The notes: generated by a model from the sequence alone, not told the origin. A DNA stretch of 64,000 bases from Pedobacter nyackensis (GCF_900176505.1 NZ_FWYB01000001.1:766933-830932); one strand, 5' to 3'. Numbered from the stretch's first letter, positions 19,364 to 28,893 are shown. Translations and numbers: made by a program.

Positions 19364-19822
19364 TTATTCACTCTCTATAATTATATGCTCAATAGATTTC
19401 TCATCAACCCTTAACCACCTTAAGATTTGTTTTGCTCTGGACTTGTTTGTTAGTCTTGCTGTATCAAACTCATCCATTAGCCCACTTGCGTAGAGCCTTT
19501 CGTTGACCGTCATACCTAATAAACCATTTATGTTTTGGATCCTATTTGAGGTTTGTTCATCGATCAGCAATGTATAGATCCAATCACAGGCTTCATGCTC
19601 ATCTATGAAAAGTCTTGATGAATGCTTTTCTCCTCGCTCTTTATAGTAAACCTCATATTCTATTGTGTATTTACCTCTTTTAATAGCTAGTCCATACTTT
19701 TCTTCATCATTGATAGATCCGTATAAGCCATGTAGATAATAGCAGTCCGGTGAGATCCCTTGTTCAGAGAGTTTGTCACTTAGTTGCTTTAAAGTCAATA
19801 GAGGGTTATTTGTCTGGAGCAT
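19364..19822 (-). CDS. hypothetical protein, first gene of a three-gene unit
   Basis: A 152-residue soluble protein starting MLQTNNPLLTL, with HGLYGSINDEEKYGL and IEYEVYYKERG segments suggesting a small alpha/beta fold. The family was not recognised. It is the first of three closely spaced minus-strand genes (19364, 18735, 18100) that could be a toxin-immunity set: a cytoplasmic protein, a lipoprotein and another soluble protein. This is inference from layout only. Confidence 0.5.
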   Translation of the reverse strand: MLQTNNPLLTLKQLSDKLSEQGISPDCYYLHGLYGSINDEEKYGLAIKRGKYTIEYEVYYKERGEKHSSRLFIDEHEACDWIYTLLIDEQTSNRIQNINGLLGMTVNERLYASGLMDEFDTARLTNKSRAKQILRWLRVDEKSIEHIIIESE

Positions 19823-19960
19823 AAAATAAAATTAAGAAAATACAATGATTATTTATCTTAACTCGTAGGAACATTATTCAGAAGATCCATTCCGTTATTT
19901 AAGAATATTATGATTATAAATTCCTTGTTATCTTTACAAGACTACATAAACTAATAAAAT

Positions 19961-20430
19961 TGAGCTTATTTAATTTTTTTAAACGGAAATCAGTTGATAT
20001 ACTTTCGCCGGAGAAAACGCTAGAACGTCTGGTCGAATATATGCCGGAGCTTTATAAAGCTCAATGGGAATATATAAACTGAATTAAGTTTTTAGAAAAA
20101 GGAGAGTATGGGCTCGCCTTGAAGAGTCTCATTCAATTGCCAAAAGAAACCACTCATTACTTTTCAGAGGAATATTGGTATGCTCTTGCTGAAGTGGCAA
20201 AGCAATTTAACTTGCCAGGTGCTAAGTATTGCTTAGAACAAATAGAACGCAACAAGCAAGAATTAGGATCTAAAATACCTTTTGGATGGACAATGGAAAA
20301 GCTGGATGATACCCATTTTCCCACTCATATTGCAGCAAAAATAAAAAAGGAATGGACAACCGAAAGGCGGGAGAAAGATAATGTTCAAAATTTGTTAAAG
20401 CAGGATGGTATCTACGAGAAGTCGTACGGA
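19961..20430 (+). pseudogene. broken hypothetical gene with internal stop
   Basis: One frame runs from TTG at 19961 (LSLFNFFKRKS) through to about 20430 but is broken by TGA at 20080-20082, after AQWEYIN. After the stop it continues as IKFLEKGEYGLALKSL and on to GWTMEKLDD. The parts clearly belong together. Downstream it is fused to a partial copy of the 27906 gene at about 20432, so the original 3' end is lost. Family unknown. It is one of several chimeric relics in this stretch. Confidence 0.6.
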
Positions 20431-20431
20431 A

Positions 20432-20815
20432 GAGCTGGATTCCTCGACAGCGGGAGACATCACTGAGCCTATATTTCTGGAAAGGGGTTTGTCAACCGAG
20501 ACAGCAAAAATGGATAGTTTAATAAAACCCATGGGATGGAGCAGAGCAACTCTGGCTGAACTAAAAGAAAAAATGGATAATGCAGGTTGTATTCAGATTG
20601 AAAGTGGTGAGCCTACTAAAATCGGGTTTAAAAGAAGTGGAATGGGAATGTATTTCTTTAATGTCTTTGATAATCCAATGCCAGATAGTTTGAAAAGCAA
20701 CTACGATGAAATGTGTACACATATCTATGTAGACCCTAAACTGGTTCTGGAATATGGAGGCGGTGCTGTTGGACCGCAGTGTTTTGCAGAGAAGATACGA
20801 AATACAAGAAAGTAA
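20432..20815 (+). pseudogene. truncated copy of the 27906 gene (C-terminal 128 residues)
   Basis: From about LDSSTAGDITE to the end (FAEKIRNTRK), this open frame closely matches the last 128 residues of the intact 27906-28544 gene, with scattered substitutions and one added codon near the junction. The membrane-spanning N-terminus is absent, so the product, if made, would have no anchor. The junction with the preceding broken gene is abrupt, which indicates recombination. It is probably not functional. Confidence 0.7.
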
Positions 20816-20878
20816 GTGTATTGGCCATCAAAATGGCTGTAGGATTATGCTTTTTGTAAATGCCTTTCCTAAGCTACG

Positions 20879-21100
20879 ATTAAGGATTCTGCCTATGCCA
20901 ATGATATTAGTACAGGGATACACGGAGACATCAGTGCTTATGAACGAGATGCATACGATGCTGTCGATAGTTTGTCAAAAATCACGGCCTTGAAAATTCG
21001 CCCTTCAATAATAGCAGATTATGAAGGGAGAAAGTCACTTATACAAAGCTGTTTGAATTATTACCGGAGCAAAACGCTTGATTCTTTGGTGAATAAGTAA
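20879..21100 (+). pseudogene. orphan 3' gene fragment
   Basis: An open frame with protein-like content (AYANDISTGIHGDISAYERD, then NYYRSKTLDSLVNK) but no plausible start codon. It is likely the tail of a gene whose front has been replaced by the truncated 27906-like copy. Unrecognised. The remaining 90 bp up to the BRO-N gene hold nothing visible. Confidence 0.45.
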
Positions 21101-21190
21101 AAGTTCGTTCCAATGGAGTAGAAAGCGTGAAGTGGTTGTTTCAACGCTATTGTAATATTGCACTCTGGGTTAGTGAAAATATTTAAGATA

Positions 21191-22006
21191 CTACCTCAAC
21201 TTCGGTTTGGCTGCGGGTAAGAAACTATCTTCAGATATTACTTTCTTCCCAGTCTTTGCTTCGAGTGCCAACCTGGCATCCTTGGCTATTTTCCCATCTT
21301 TTTTACCAGCAATTGCATTTTCTTTTAGACCCTCAGCCTCGTCACTTTCTGCAATCTGTCGAGTCGATAATTCTGCGAGTGCAGTAAACAACAATTCTGC
21401 CTCGGTCATATGGTCCCGAAGGTTTTGCCTTTCCAGGCCTTTTATATCTTTATGCGTCTTTACCGTCATACCCGTCCATTCCTGATGAATGATATTAGTC
21501 AGCAAAGCAAACTCATCTCCTTTTTGTACTCCATGCTCCTGCCAATAATCGGTTAATTTATTCCGGGTCTCCTGTCCAGACATACGCTGCTGAATCCACT
21601 TCTCACTTCGTCCAGCCTTCTGCCAATTTTCTCTAGCCCTATCCAGACTCTGTTCCGGATCAGAGATTTCCTGCATACGTTCATAGCCAACTTTTGCCAA
21701 CCACATTTTAAATGGTTCAGCCTTGGGCGAGGGGATAGATTGGATTAAACGGAGTAATTGTTTCGTATCGGCAACATCTGTTTCGCGCATCTTGCCATCT
21801 TCGGCTTTCATTTTCAACTGTCCCAAGAATTGGGACAGTTCACTTCCTTCATCTTTCAATTTGGTCTTTAAGGCATTCCAGTACTTTCTTGGTCTAGGGC
21901 TCTCCGTCAAAACCTCAACTACATCAATGATAGAAAAATACCATTTCTGATCTGTTTCGCTCCATTCTGAACGAATTCGCTTGCTTTCAAACAATTTGAT
22001 ATCCAT
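21191..22006 (-). CDS. BRO-N family (phage antirepressor-like) protein
   Basis: About 271 residues from MDIKLFESK; an upstream in-frame start would add 17 residues that look like non-coding. The N-terminus (IRSEWSETDQKWYFSIIDVVEVLTES read in two parts: KWYFSIIDVVEVL and RPRKYWNALKTKL) is a clear BRO-N domain, which binds DNA in phage antirepressors and in DinD-like proteins. The long basic helical C-terminal half resembles the chromosomal, non-phage members, which contain GYERMQEISDPE. It probably derives from a mobile element. It lies in the array on the opposite strand from its neighbours. Confidence 0.8.
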   Translation of the reverse strand: MDIKLFESKRIRSEWSETDQKWYFSIIDVVEVLTESPRPRKYWNALKTKLKDEGSELSQFLGQLKMKAEDGKMRETDVADTKQLLRLIQSIPSPKAEPFKMWLAKVGYERMQEISDPEQSLDRARENWQKAGRSEKWIQQRMSGQETRNKLTDYWQEHGVQKGDEFALLTNIIHQEWTGMTVKTHKDIKGLERQNLRDHMTEAELLFTALAELSTRQIAESDEAEGLKENAIAGKKDGKIAKDARLALEAKTGKKVISEDSFLPAAKPKLR

Positions 22007-22320
22007 TTTATAAAGATTAAGAGCTAAGTTAAGCAACTTTAAATCCCGTATCCACAAGTAATATATTATTCTTCTTTTGTGAAACCTTGTATTACATAAA
22101 AACTATACTTGATAAAGAACTTGAACAACTATTAAGAAGAACTACACCTATGGGAAAGTACTCTGACATGCAGGCTTTAAAAAATCTATTGGCATAAATC
22201 TTCAATTTCCAAGAGTTTAGCAAACAATTCATTCCCTTCAGCAAGTATGGAAAAGATGCGCTGAGCAGCTATTTTATCGACTATATAAAACTGGCTCTTC
22301 ATTATAAGGTGAATTTTATT
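22007..22320. other. gap with two short open frames, no supported gene
   Basis: The plus strand has an open stretch ending MGKYSDMQALKNLLA at about 22197. The minus strand has a short frame MKSQFYIVDKIAAQR of about 38 codons at roughly 22190-22303. Both look slightly protein-like but neither matches a family I know. They may be leftovers of deleted genes. Confidence 0.25.
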
Positions 22321-23508
22321 TTAGAAACGCCCACCTGGCGTCAGTTTTTTTGTGGGGGCTGATGAGGTTTTGGGCCATTTTTCTTTCGCTAGCTGATATT
22401 TAAACTCATCTACTGTACTACCGTCTACTGTCACATCATTTTGGGTAAGCGTAATAACAATTTTATCAAAATCAAGACCTGAGGATGGTAGCTTTACCGG
22501 CTTAATCAGGATTGGTCCATTAGTTTTATGATTATAGCTGTATTGTTTTATCGCTTGTATGGTAACTGGTGATGACCATTTACCTTTAAAAACCAAGACA
22601 AAGTTCTTTTTCCTATAATCCATTTTTGCTTCGAGATATTGGAATTTAAAACTGGCAATTGAATCAGATTTATTTAAAGGTTTGAGTATAGCTACAGGAA
22701 AATCAATGGTTGCAGTCGAGTCCAAACTCAGGTTGAAGCGAGGGTTAAAGTGGTCATCTATTTTGGTTTTCATACCATCCTGGAAAAACCTGGTGACTGC
22801 ATAGAAACGCTCAATTTTTTCCATGGTTTTTACAGAATCCTTTTGTTCAATAAACGTTTTGTATATGGGGTTAATGCGTCTTGAACCGAATGTCTGAATG
22901 TAGTATTTAAGGTATTGGTTGATATCTTCATAAGCTTTCTCAGGAACTATAATGTTGGTTTTCATCTTTTTGTTCACCATTTCATTAAAGATCTTCAGTT
23001 TTTCAATTGATCCATCTGACTCGATTTCATAGTTTAGGGTATTGGCTATCATTTGACCCGGTGATAGTTTGAGCATTTTATAAGCTATATAGAAAAAGTC
23101 TTCGTTTGTCTGTGGAAGTTCATCGTAGCGTACTTTGCCGAGATAAGATCTTATTTGCTGTGTAAACAGTACACTGATTTTTTGAGAACGCGCGCTTGGT
23201 GGCGGAAGTGTTGCAAAGCGTAACTGCATTCCATTAGTGCCCTCGAGCGGAACCAGAACAGGATTTCTTCCACGAAGAGAAAAACTCAGAAAGTTGTTAT
23301 CTCCATAAGTTGATGTGCTATACTGCAAATTCGTGATGTATAAAGGGCTGATAGATTTCTTAATCCACTCTTCTACTTTAGTCATGTCGCAAGGCATTTC
23401 GGTACAACTGGATAGATTGAAGAGTAAGTCTAAAGTGTTTTGAGCTGATGCTTTGGCTCCACAGATAATAATTAAAATCAGTGTAAAGAGCGATTTTCTA
23501 ATTTTCAT
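22321..23508 (-). CDS. exported protein of unknown function
   Basis: A 395-residue protein with a Sec signal peptide (MKIRKSLFTLILIII to about ASA|QN). The mature part is mixed helix and strand. Near the start it has two cysteines, SSCTEMPCD, that could pair. The end is strand-rich (GLDFDKIVITLTQNDVTVDG). It lacks a lipobox, so it is probably periplasmic or secreted. No family was recognised, and it stands alone. Confidence 0.65.
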   Translation of the reverse strand: MKIRKSLFTLILIIICGAKASAQNTLDLLFNLSSCTEMPCDMTKVEEWIKKSISPLYITNLQYSTSTYGDNNFLSFSLRGRNPVLVPLEGTNGMQLRFATLPPPSARSQKISVLFTQQIRSYLGKVRYDELPQTNEDFFYIAYKMLKLSPGQMIANTLNYEIESDGSIEKLKIFNEMVNKKMKTNIIVPEKAYEDINQYLKYYIQTFGSRRINPIYKTFIEQKDSVKTMEKIERFYAVTRFFQDGMKTKIDDHFNPRFNLSLDSTATIDFPVAILKPLNKSDSIASFKFQYLEAKMDYRKKNFVLVFKGKWSSPVTIQAIKQYSYNHKTNGPILIKPVKLPSSGLDFDKIVITLTQNDVTVDGSTVDEFKYQLAKEKWPKTSSAPTKKLTPGGRF

Positions 23509-23673
23509 AATTCAAATCTAAAGAAAAGCAGGTGTTAATTTTCATGATGTATCTTACTTTTATATTGCTAATGTAACCTGTAACCCTCCCTGAAAATCGG
23601 ATTGTGTAAAAGGCGAAAATTTGTAACTTTAAAACGGTAGGATGAACAAGTTAAAAATCAAAAACAATAAACT

Positions 23674-23950
23674 ATGGATTTATGGTACATAGGTGTTTTG
23701 TTTGTTTTACTTCTATTCTACAAGTTATTTAGGCCTACAATAAAGGGCTTTGTTGGAGAGAAAAGTATCGCATTAAAACTTTCGGCGCTGCCCCGGTCAA
23801 AATATCTGATTATAAATAACCTGGTATTAAATAGTAAAGGAAAAACACAAGTGTCCGCGTTGCGGGGCTGAACTCGTGTTGAAGACAGGGAAATTTGGCG
23901 ATTTTAAGGGCTGTTGCCGGTTTCCTTCTTGCATGTATACAGTGAATTAA
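23674..23950 (+). pseudogene. NERD-type nuclease, internally deleted and frameshifted
   Basis: The start (MDLWYIGVLFVLLLFYKLF) is a membrane helix followed by KGFVGEKSIALKL, the G-x-x-GE box that opens the NERD nuclease domain. The remainder of the nuclease is deleted. A frame change near 23846 joins it to a C4 topoisomerase-type zinc finger with intact CPRCGAEL...GCC...SCMYT. The original would be a NERD protein with a zinc-finger tail, a common form. A shorter relic of the same tail is at 5188-5298. Confidence 0.7.
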
Positions 23951-24026
23951 TGGTCTTGAAATTTATAATGCCCAAAAAAGGTATTTACTTTTGCTGTATT
24001 AACGATGCTCATCCAATAGATATGAT

Positions 24027-24569
24027 TCATATCCTTTTTATGTTTTTCATTTTGCAAAGTTCCTCAATAGCACTCTGGGCTGCCAAAGGATATTCGTTAA
24101 AACTTTCTAGAATCGTTTCTAACTCAGTATTACTGCAGTTTTTGAACTTTTTAAAGTAAAAATCTGTTAGCTTTTGATGTTCTATTTGATTTTCTTCATC
24201 ACTTGAAAAGAACATTGTTTTAAAGGCCTTTTGTATATCATTTTTGTTTATAAAATAGTAGATGATTAGAAGGAGAAAGATTATTGGATCGATGCCAATT
24301 GGATCAAGGTTTCCAAAGCCAACTGAAAATGATATATTTCCCAACCCAAGGTTTGCTATGTTCACTGTTCCAAGAAAGAGAAGTATTGCTAATCCATACC
24401 TTCGGTATCTATGATTGGTAAATCTTAAAACTGTAATAATGATCCAGATTATACCGCCACCATAATTATTGATGCTTAGTTCAGTACCAGTTAATTTGGA
24501 TTGCACCAAGGTATTGACCATTAAAGTCCCTAAAAGGCCAATAAAAATAAAGTCTACTTTTCTCTTCAT
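24027..24569 (-). CDS. membrane protein of unknown function
   Basis: A 180-residue protein with about four hydrophobic segments in the first 115 residues and a soluble tail (FYFKKFKNCSNTELETILES, then YPLAAQSAIEELCKM). The tail looks like a short helical motif seen in other Bacteroidota membrane proteins, but I cannot name it. It lies 11 bp after the 24581 gene on the same strand, so the two membrane proteins are very likely made together. Confidence 0.6.
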   Translation of the reverse strand: MKRKVDFIFIGLLGTLMVNTLVQSKLTGTELSINNYGGGIIWIIITVLRFTNHRYRRYGLAILLFLGTVNIANLGLGNISFSVGFGNLDPIGIDPIIFLLLIIYYFINKNDIQKAFKTMFFSSDEENQIEHQKLTDFYFKKFKNCSNTELETILESFNEYPLAAQSAIEELCKMKNIKRI

Positions 24570-24580
24570 TTTAATTTGGC

Positions 24581-25051
24581 TTAATTTCCGTACTTTTCAA
24601 TAGCTCTTGCTATTCTTGAATTCACAAAGTGTAGTTCAATTAATGTCAATAAAGGATAACCAATACAAATTATAAATGTTACTGCGATTTCTTTGCTGCC
24701 AGGATTGGCAGTGATTAAAGCTATAATACCTCCAATGAACATAATCGCAAAAAATAATAATGCGATTGTGGTTGACAGGCCAAAACGGAATTTATAGTGA
24801 TTAATACTCGGATCTTTGGGAAAGGAGATGATTAGTTTAGGTAACAGCTTTTCAAAGCTAGTTCTGATTCGAGTAAAGGTGATGTCCTTTTTTCTTTCAA
24901 ATCCTAGAAAGACCTTGTCGGGACCAATGTCACTAACTGATGAAAGGAAATCTAGAGCATGATTGCGCTTTGAAGCTGATTTTCTAAAGGCATTTTCAAC
25001 TTGTTGCTTTTCCTGATCGTTTTGAAAATATACTTTTTTGAAATAGAGCAT
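24581..25051 (-). CDS. two-TM hypothetical protein, paralogue of 14268 gene
   Basis: A 156-residue protein starting MLYFKKV, with TRIRTSFEKLLPKLIIS in the soluble part and two membrane helices at about 93-115 and 124-142. It is clearly the same family as the 14268 gene: same start, same length, same order of parts. It is the first gene of a pair with 24027. Repeated occurrence with different partners fits a cassette-like immunity or membrane-protection role, which is a guess. Confidence 0.6.
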   Translation of the reverse strand: MLYFKKVYFQNDQEKQQVENAFRKSASKRNHALDFLSSVSDIGPDKVFLGFERKKDITFTRIRTSFEKLLPKLIISFPKDPSINHYKFRFGLSTTIALLFFAIMFIGGIIALITANPGSKEIAVTFIICIGYPLLTLIELHFVNSRIARAIEKYGN

Positions 25052-25197
25052 TTGATTGGGGAATATTTGAGAACAAATTACTAATTGTATCTTGAATAAG
25101 ATTAAGAATATTAAATGAATTATATTAGAAGTTTAGAAGTAATGTTGAATTTGTTTAACAGGTCATTTGAAGGTATTGCTATAAAGATTTTATTATT

Positions 25198-25905
25198 ATG
25201 ATGGAAGGATTAAAAGCAAAGATTAACGATTCCCTTGAGTTTAACCTTAAGCATGTTGAATGGGAGGAAGTAGGGGATGTACTCGTAATAATTGAACAAT
25301 CCTTTAATATTAGTTTTGAAGATCGGGACTTTATAAACCTGAAAGCCTTTGGAGATCTTTGTGATCTTGTTCACGATAAAATTGTTCTAGAACATCGGGA
25401 TGATTGCACAAGTCAGCAAGCTTTTTATAAACTTAAAAAGGCACTTGCAGCGACTTTTGATGTTGATCAGAAGAGCATAGTTCCTGCTACGCTTTTATCT
25501 GAGATTATACCTTATAAATATCGAATTGATAAAGTAAAGGTTTTGGAACAAAAGCTTGAAATGAAACTGATGTTACTATCTCCTCCAGTATGGCTTAGTG
25601 TTGGTCTTTTAATCCTATTGGGTTTTTCGTTTCTGGCTTTCTTTTTTAGCTTGAAAATCGCTGTTGCTGGATTAGCTTTTTCTTTTGCTGGTTTTTGGAT
25701 CTCCGCAAAGCTTGGAAAAGAAATTGAAGTTCTTACTGTAGGCGATCTCGTATCAAAAATCACATCCGAGCATTATCTAAAATCACGTAGTATCTCGAAT
25801 ACAATAAATAGGAATGAGTTAGAAGGGGCGATTCGATTTCTTTTTATTGAACATTTAGGGCTCGATTCGGGACAGCTGGGTAGAGAAGCTAGGTTTAAGG
25901 ATTGA
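25198..25905 (+). CDS. ACP-like/two-TM hypothetical protein
   Basis: A 235-residue protein. The first 75 residues (EWEEVGDVLVIIEQSFNIS, then FGDLCDLVHDKI) follow the helix spacing of an acyl carrier protein but lack the DSL serine that carries phosphopantetheine, so they cannot be a working ACP. Two membrane helices follow at about 128-150 and 152-170. The last part again looks like a degenerate ACP-type helix set (LTVGDLVSKI). Such ACP-like membrane proteins occur in Bacteroidota arrays; their role is unknown. Confidence 0.5.
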   Translation: MMEGLKAKINDSLEFNLKHVEWEEVGDVLVIIEQSFNISFEDRDFINLKAFGDLCDLVHDKIVLEHRDDCTSQQAFYKLKKALAATFDVDQKSIVPATLLSEIIPYKYRIDKVKVLEQKLEMKLMLLSPPVWLSVGLLILLGFSFLAFFFSLKIAVAGLAFSFAGFWISAKLGKEIEVLTVGDLVSKITSEHYLKSRSISNTINRNELEGAIRFLFIEHLGLDSGQLGREARFKD

Positions 25906-26011
25906 AATGTAATTAGGCAGAATTTGAATCTGCACCTTTCCCCTCAGGGAACATCATACCGAAGTATTTACCGCACCTTTTATTTTTAATGAGTAAAAAA
26001 TTAGAAATCCA

Positions 26012-26749
26012 ATGATGAGAATTATTTATTTTATCAATTTGATCATGATCTCTGCTTCGATGTCTTATGCACAGAAAAGCCCTTTTGTAATTAAAGAGGT
26101 TGTTGACACACTCGCGGAAAAGAAGAGTCCTGGAGATTTTATCAATTCAAATTATGTGTTTTTTGAAGATGATGAATATATCGCTACCAAGACATGCAGT
26201 GGTGAATGGGGTGGAACAGTCAAATTTAAAAATAAGAAGTCAGGGATTGAATATGCTTGTAGCTCGAGTTGTCCTGTAATGGTTAACAAAATGTCGGGCA
26301 AATACATTGTGACAAGTACTTTAGCGCACCTGAGAGGATCCTCTCGGATTATTGAAATAGATAATCCACAATCAATGAGCGTCTTTAAGCTTAGTAAACC
26401 TCGAAAAAAGCATGGAGTAATAATTAAATATGTTGGGGATGATGAATCTAAATCTATGCAAGGAACTCGTAGTTTGATTGATACTATTGGAGTGCTTACC
26501 CTTGCCAGTTTCCCGTACCAAGGTGAACTATTTCACGTAGTTACAGACTTTCATACCACCTTTTTAGCAAAAATTAGTGATGGAAAATTTGTAAACGTAG
26601 ATACCATCTCCGAAAAAAGTATTTGGACTTATAATCCACAAGTAATCAGAACTACAGATAATAAGTATATCATCTTTTTTGATAATAAGGAAACCAATGG
26701 CTATATAGAAATATTGGACAATACTATTGTTCTTATGAGATACAAATAG
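26012..26749 (+). CDS. exported protein of unknown function
   Basis: A 245-residue protein with a signal peptide ending about SYA|QK. The mature part is strand-rich, with C62 and two further cysteines (ACSSSCP) near residue 90, and an end suggestive of a beta-propeller-like sheet (YIEILDNTIVLMRYK). No family was recognised. It is likely periplasmic. It is followed directly by the shrunken copy of the 15829 gene. Confidence 0.6.
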   Translation: MMRIIYFINLIMISASMSYAQKSPFVIKEVVDTLAEKKSPGDFINSNYVFFEDDEYIATKTCSGEWGGTVKFKNKKSGIEYACSSSCPVMVNKMSGKYIVTSTLAHLRGSSRIIEIDNPQSMSVFKLSKPRKKHGVIIKYVGDDESKSMQGTRSLIDTIGVLTLASFPYQGELFHVVTDFHTTFLAKISDGKFVNVDTISEKSIWTYNPQVIRTTDNKYIIFFDNKETNGYIEILDNTIVLMRYK

Positions 26750-26767
26750 ACTTCGTTATGGATGTAG

Positions 26768-26968
26768 GTGTCCTTCGACCCTGCTTTAGCTGCTAGTTTT
26801 ATTTTAAGTCTATTACTTTTTGTTCCAGGGAGATTATGGCTAAGCATCTGGAGTTCGATAAATTACACCTACAGATTTGTACCAGCCAATACTGCCATTT
26901 GGATTGGCTTTGTTCTGTTTCCTGGTATACTTATGCTTGCCAATTTTAAAAAAGGAAGGAGTTATTGA
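26768..26968 (+). pseudogene. internally deleted copy of the 15829 membrane gene
   Basis: A 66-codon frame from GTG at 26768 made of three separated pieces of the 15829 gene joined together: LAASF..SLLLFVPG, then RLWLSIWSSI, then NYTYRFVPAN..IAIWIGF to the end FKKGRSY. Both internal deletions keep the reading frame. The joins lie at places with a few shared bases, as in microhomology deletion. Most likely a relic, but the intact frame leaves open a small membrane peptide. Confidence 0.65.
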
Positions 26969-27033
26969 TCCAGCTGTAAAATGTTTAGCTTTACATAACT
27001 CCTTATATAATCTAGGTTTTCAATAAAATCATT

Positions 27034-27705
27034 ATGGTAGCGCAACGCCCTTATATTATTTACAAACTACCGATAAGCCGAACTACACAAGCACTTATCG
27101 GAGGAAGAATAGAGAAGGTTTGGAAAAATGTAGAAAATTTCTTGACAACTTGTACTACCGCCGATGTTAAAAAACCAAATAGTATTTATATGGTTGGTTA
27201 TACTGCCGCTGAAGAACATGGCGAACAACCTGAATTGGCAGATGAAGTATTAGAAGGAGTAAGAAAAGTCTTTGGTGATGGGACGACTGAACCTCTAGGC
27301 TATTTATATCCGGAGAATGTACCTTTAAAACAAACTAAAACTGAATGGAAGTTGATCAATAAAGATTTGCCACGAGTTATAGAATACATGATAAAAGAAC
27401 AGCCTTTTCCTAAGTACAACCTGGGTCCGATTGAATTAATAATATCCTATGACTTTAAACTAATCGATCCGGATACCAAAAATGAACTGCCAAATCAACA
27501 GTATATCTCGAGTTTTTTGATATGGATAACAAGGAATAGTTGTGTTAGTGCAAGTTTATGTTTTCCTTTTAACGAACCCAATCAAGAATTTTGGAATTAT
27601 GTTAATAGTATTAAGCCGTACATCCCTTTTAAGTTTGACAGCAAGCATTTAAGATTAGGCCGATCTAATAGAAAAGGCGCTTCCAATATGTTTTCAAAAT
27701 TATAG
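27034..27705 (+). CDS. hypothetical protein, possible immunity protein
   Basis: A 223-residue soluble protein starting MVAQRPYIIYK, with IELIISYDFKLIDPDTKNE in the middle and a basic end (LRLGRSNRKGAS). The family was not recognised, and there is no signal peptide or membrane segment. Its setting among unrelated small genes resembles orphan immunity genes. Its spacers on both sides are AT-rich and it is probably transcribed alone. Confidence 0.55.
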   Translation: MVAQRPYIIYKLPISRTTQALIGGRIEKVWKNVENFLTTCTTADVKKPNSIYMVGYTAAEEHGEQPELADEVLEGVRKVFGDGTTEPLGYLYPENVPLKQTKTEWKLINKDLPRVIEYMIKEQPFPKYNLGPIELIISYDFKLIDPDTKNELPNQQYISSFLIWITRNSCVSASLCFPFNEPNQEFWNYVNSIKPYIPFKFDSKHLRLGRSNRKGASNMFSKL

Positions 27706-27905
27706 CGATTATTTCTGCTTTAATTTGCAAGTTACTTTTGCAAACTTCCAGACAGTTTCAGAAGATTCATTCCTTTGTTTAAAACAATTTATTTGAGACA
27801 GGTTATTAAAACAAGTATCGGACATTTATTTCCTTTTTGTTTTATATAGACATTAGGTGTCATTATTTTTTGCAATTTAGTGTGCTGAATTAATAGCACT
27901 CTATA

Positions 27906-28544
27906 ATGAACAAGATAGTAAAATGGACATTGGTTGCTTTTGGCATTTTTATTCTAATCGCTATCGTATGGTTTGTGTCTCTAATTTCTGCCTTCGGAGT
28001 TTTTGATAAAGTGTATTCTCCTGATGATCTGAAAGCCAGTTTCCAGGAGAAAAAAACTGAGATTTATGAATTAAAGCACTACTTTAACAAGATTGTCCCT
28101 AAGAACCGCTTTGTGGAAATTGAATTTTCCAGTGATCATGAACTGGCTCGTTTTGGTATTAAAGCACTCGACTCTACAGCAGGAGACATCACTGAGCCTA
28201 TGTTTCTGGAATGGGATTTGTCAACCGAGACAGAAAAAATGGATAGTTTAATAAAACCCATGGGATGGAGCAGAGCAACTCTGGCTGAACTAAAAGAAAA
28301 ACTGGATAATGCAGGTTGTATTCAGATTGAAAGTGGCGAGCCTACTAAAATCGGTTTTAAAAGAAGTGGAATGGGGTTTTATTTCTTTAATGTCTTTGAT
28401 AATCCAATGCCAGATAGTTTGAAAAGCAACTACGATGAAATGTGTACACATATCTATGTAGACCCTAAACTGGTTCTGGAATATGGAGGCGGTGCTGTTG
28501 GACCGCAGTGTTTTGCAGAGAAAATACAAAGTACAAATAAGTAA
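27906..28544 (+). CDS. single-TM hypothetical protein (intact parent of 20432 copy)
   Basis: A 212-residue protein with one N-terminal membrane helix (about 8-30) and a soluble domain outside. Distinctive parts are MGWSRATLAELKEKL, MDSLIKPMG and the end YGGGAVGPQCFAEKI. A truncated copy lacking the helix is at 20432-20815. The family was not recognised. It is expected to be membrane-anchored. Confidence 0.6.
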   Translation: MNKIVKWTLVAFGIFILIAIVWFVSLISAFGVFDKVYSPDDLKASFQEKKTEIYELKHYFNKIVPKNRFVEIEFSSDHELARFGIKALDSTAGDITEPMFLEWDLSTETEKMDSLIKPMGWSRATLAELKEKLDNAGCIQIESGEPTKIGFKRSGMGFYFFNVFDNPMPDSLKSNYDEMCTHIYVDPKLVLEYGGGAVGPQCFAEKIQSTNK

Positions 28545-28893
28545 GTTATCACCGTGCATTAGGTTCAACTAAATTACTTATTCCGTTATGGTATGAGTAT
28601 GTATGGTTATTAATTAATTTCTTTAAGTGTCTGTAAAGCTCAGTATAAATCCTCAAGTTAATCTCAGGAATAGCTGGTCAGGAAAATGATTAAGGTAGAC
28701 AATAAGGATCCTCCATTCTGCTCAGGATTATCCAGGAATCCTTTATCAAAGAGCCTAGGTATACTCAGTTTCTTAAGGATTGTATTAGAACAACATTGAC
28801 CTGTTTTATTATTAAAACTAGATTATGAGATGGTTAATTGATCGTTGTGGTTATATTGTTTTTTTTAAATATTTAATAACAGTTTGAATAATA
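28545..28893. other. intergenic gap, nothing recognised
   Basis: A 349-bp AT-rich stretch with no frame of protein-like content and no strong hairpin. It may hold the promoter for the SUKH-type gene that follows. Confidence 0.4.

Noticed and set aside
20119..20466. A 115-residue open frame considered as an intact gene starting with TTG.
   Set aside because: Its frame continues upstream through a TGA into protein-like sequence, and its end runs out of frame into a copy of another gene, so it is a broken chimera.
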